Below the pieces are notes generated by a model, which saw nothing but the letters and a program-made list of their open reading frames with translations, was not told the origin of the DNA and searched no databases. The position numbers were made by a program, and so were the translations under genes. 64,000 bases of DNA from Sphaerotilus montanus (GTDB lineage: Bacteria > Pseudomonadota > Gammaproteobacteria > Burkholderiales > Burkholderiaceae_C): the NCBI RefSeq assembly GCF_013410775.1, contig NZ_JACCFH010000002.1:62001-126000 (forward strand), read 5' to 3'. Of this stretch, positions 63,033-64,000 are shown one piece after another (the stretch's first letter is position 1; the number at the start of each line of letters is the position of its first letter).

Positions 63033-64000
63033 ATGCGCGCACCTCACCTGACCGTTCACCCGCTCTCTTCGTCCCAGCGCGAGATCTGGTTCGACCAGAT
63101 GCTGCACGAGGGGGTGGCGCTGTACAACATCGGTGGCTGGGTGGACCTGCCCGGGGAGATTGACGTCGAGATGTTCCGCACGGCGGTACAGATGCTGATC
63201 AGGCGGCATGACGCGCTGCGTCTGGTGCTGATGGACACCGCGGACGAGGACGGCATGCCGCTGCAGAAGGTGGTCGAGCCTTGGGCTGCGGAGGTGCCGC
63301 TGCACGACTTCTCGGGTGAAGCGGATCCGAGAGGTGCGGCGCACGCCTGGATGCAGGCCCGCTTCGAGGAGCCCTTCACGCTGATCGGGCAGCCGCTGTG
63401 GCGCTACGACCTGGTCAAGATGGGGCCCAGCGAGTACGGCTGGCTGCTGCAGTACCACCACCTGATCGTCGATGGCTGGGGCGTGGCACTGATCAACCGC
63501 TCGCTGGCGGAGATCTATTCCAGTCTGGCCGAGCAGGCCTGGAGCGAGATCGCGCCGAGTCCGTCGTACACGGCGTTCATCGCCAGTGACCGGGAGTACG
63601 TGGAGTCGCCCGCGTTCGAGCGGGACCGGGCGTACTGGTTGGCCCAGTACGCCAATGGCGCACCTGAGCCGTTGCTGCAGGCTCGGCACCATGCCACTGC
63701 ACCGAAGAGTGAAGGAACCGCGGGCAGCGCGGTGCAGTCGATGCACCTGCCTCGGGCGATGTACCGTGAACTGGAGGCGCTGGCGGCCGAGCAAGGCGCC
63801 AGCGTGTTCCATGTGCTGCTGGGAGCGTTGTACGTGTACTTCACCCGTACCGGGCAGCGCGAGGACTTCGCCGTGGGCCTGCCGGTGCTCAACCGCAGCA
63901 ATGCGCAGATGCGGGCAACTGCGGGCCTTTTCGTCGGGGTGACGCCAGCACACTTCCAGTTCGGGCGCGAGATCACGTTCGTGGAGCTGATCCGAGGAAT
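63033..64000 (+). CDS. NRPS, N-terminal condensation domain (3' end outside window)
   Basis: Starts at ATG 63033 (MRAPHLTVHPLSSSQREIWF) and stays open to the window edge, giving 322 residues. It is a condensation domain: SSSQREIWFDQ (C1-type motif), RRHDALRLVL (C2), QYHHLIVDGWG (catalytic HHxxxDG at about 143) and ATAGLFVGVTPA near the end. There is no docking or carrier domain before it, so this gene starts a synthetase with condensation: it could acylate the first residue with a fatty acid, or receive a chain from another protein. It shows that the pathway needs at least one more synthetase than the minus-strand operon encodes. Confidence 0.92.
   Translation, partial: MRAPHLTVHPLSSSQREIWFDQMLHEGVALYNIGGWVDLPGEIDVEMFRTAVQMLIRRHDALRLVLMDTADEDGMPLQKVVEPWAAEVPLHDFSGEADPRGAAHAWMQARFEEPFTLIGQPLWRYDLVKMGPSEYGWLLQYHHLIVDGWGVALINRSLAEIYSSLAEQAWSEIAPSPSYTAFIASDREYVESPAFERDRAYWLAQYANGAPEPLLQARHHATAPKSEGTAGSAVQSMHLPRAMYRELEALAAEQGASVFHVLLGALYVYFTRTGQREDFAVGLPVLNRSNAQMRATAGLFVGVTPAHFQFGREITFVELIRG

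Overview
This is a GC-rich window (strong G/C bias at third codon positions, AT-rich only in regulatory gaps and one small island). Its gene content suggests a betaproteobacterium of the Burkholderiales type; that assignment is an inference from gene style, not from a marker gene. It divides into a mobile or accessory left flank (1 to about 9.45 kb) and a large hybrid polyketide/nonribosomal-peptide gene cluster (about 9.46 kb to beyond the right edge).

Left flank. A 5'-truncated PLD-nuclease/SNF2-helicase fusion (+) converges on a compact minus-strand run: macro-like protein, dual-specificity phosphatase, SIR2 deacylase, conserved 122-aa protein, membrane PAS protein and a 68-aa four-cysteine protein. 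Several of these overlap by 4 bp. The mix of SIR2, macro-like and phosphatase genes points to NAD/ADP-ribose chemistry. An intact IS1595-type element sits directly upstream of the run and probably separates it from its promoter. Next comes an AT-richer stretch with a saposin-like ORF, an IS110 transposase scrap, a 207-bp multi-hairpin element with 13-bp terminal inverted repeats, a PR-1/CAP-domain protein and an IS6-type transposase scrap. This looks like a repeatedly invaded border of the gene cluster.

Core assembly line (minus strand, transcribed from 50.3 kb down to 9.5 kb). Five megasynthase genes are nearly all translationally coupled and in plausible biosynthetic order: [ACP-like]-KS-AT-KR-ACP-KS-AT-DH-MT-KR*-ACP // KS-AT-MT-KR-ACP // dock-C-A-PCP-C-A-PCP // KS-AT-KR-carrier-C-A-PCP // dock-C-A-PCP-E-C-PCP-TE. 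A diaminobutyrate aminotransferase (EctB type, without ectA or ectC) ends the operon. It suggests that 2,4-diaminobutyrate is a building block, consistent with an adenylation pocket rich in acidic residues in the fourth synthetase. Oddities include a ketoreductase lacking both catalytic Ser and Tyr (KR*), a terminal module without an adenylation domain, an N-terminal carrier domain with no visible loading enzyme, and two acyltransferases with a VAAHS specificity motif.

Right arm (plus strand, 50.9 to 64 kb). A type II thioesterase, an OmpR-type response regulator (its convergent 7-TM histidine kinase is on the minus strand), two cyclic-peptide-type ABC half-exporters, an SPFH/band-7 protein, a 679-aa periplasmic-binding-like protein, a small membrane protein, a DUF697 protein and a lipoprotein lead into another NRPS gene. 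That NRPS begins with a condensation domain and runs off the window. Both arms diverge from an AT-rich control region at 50.33-50.96 kb. A TGATCA-containing motif recurs there and in the kinase/exporter intergenic region, so it may be a shared operator. The strongest novelty candidates are the lipo-/polyketide-peptide pathway itself and the SPFH/binding-protein/DUF697/lipoprotein membrane module inserted between its exporter and second NRPS.
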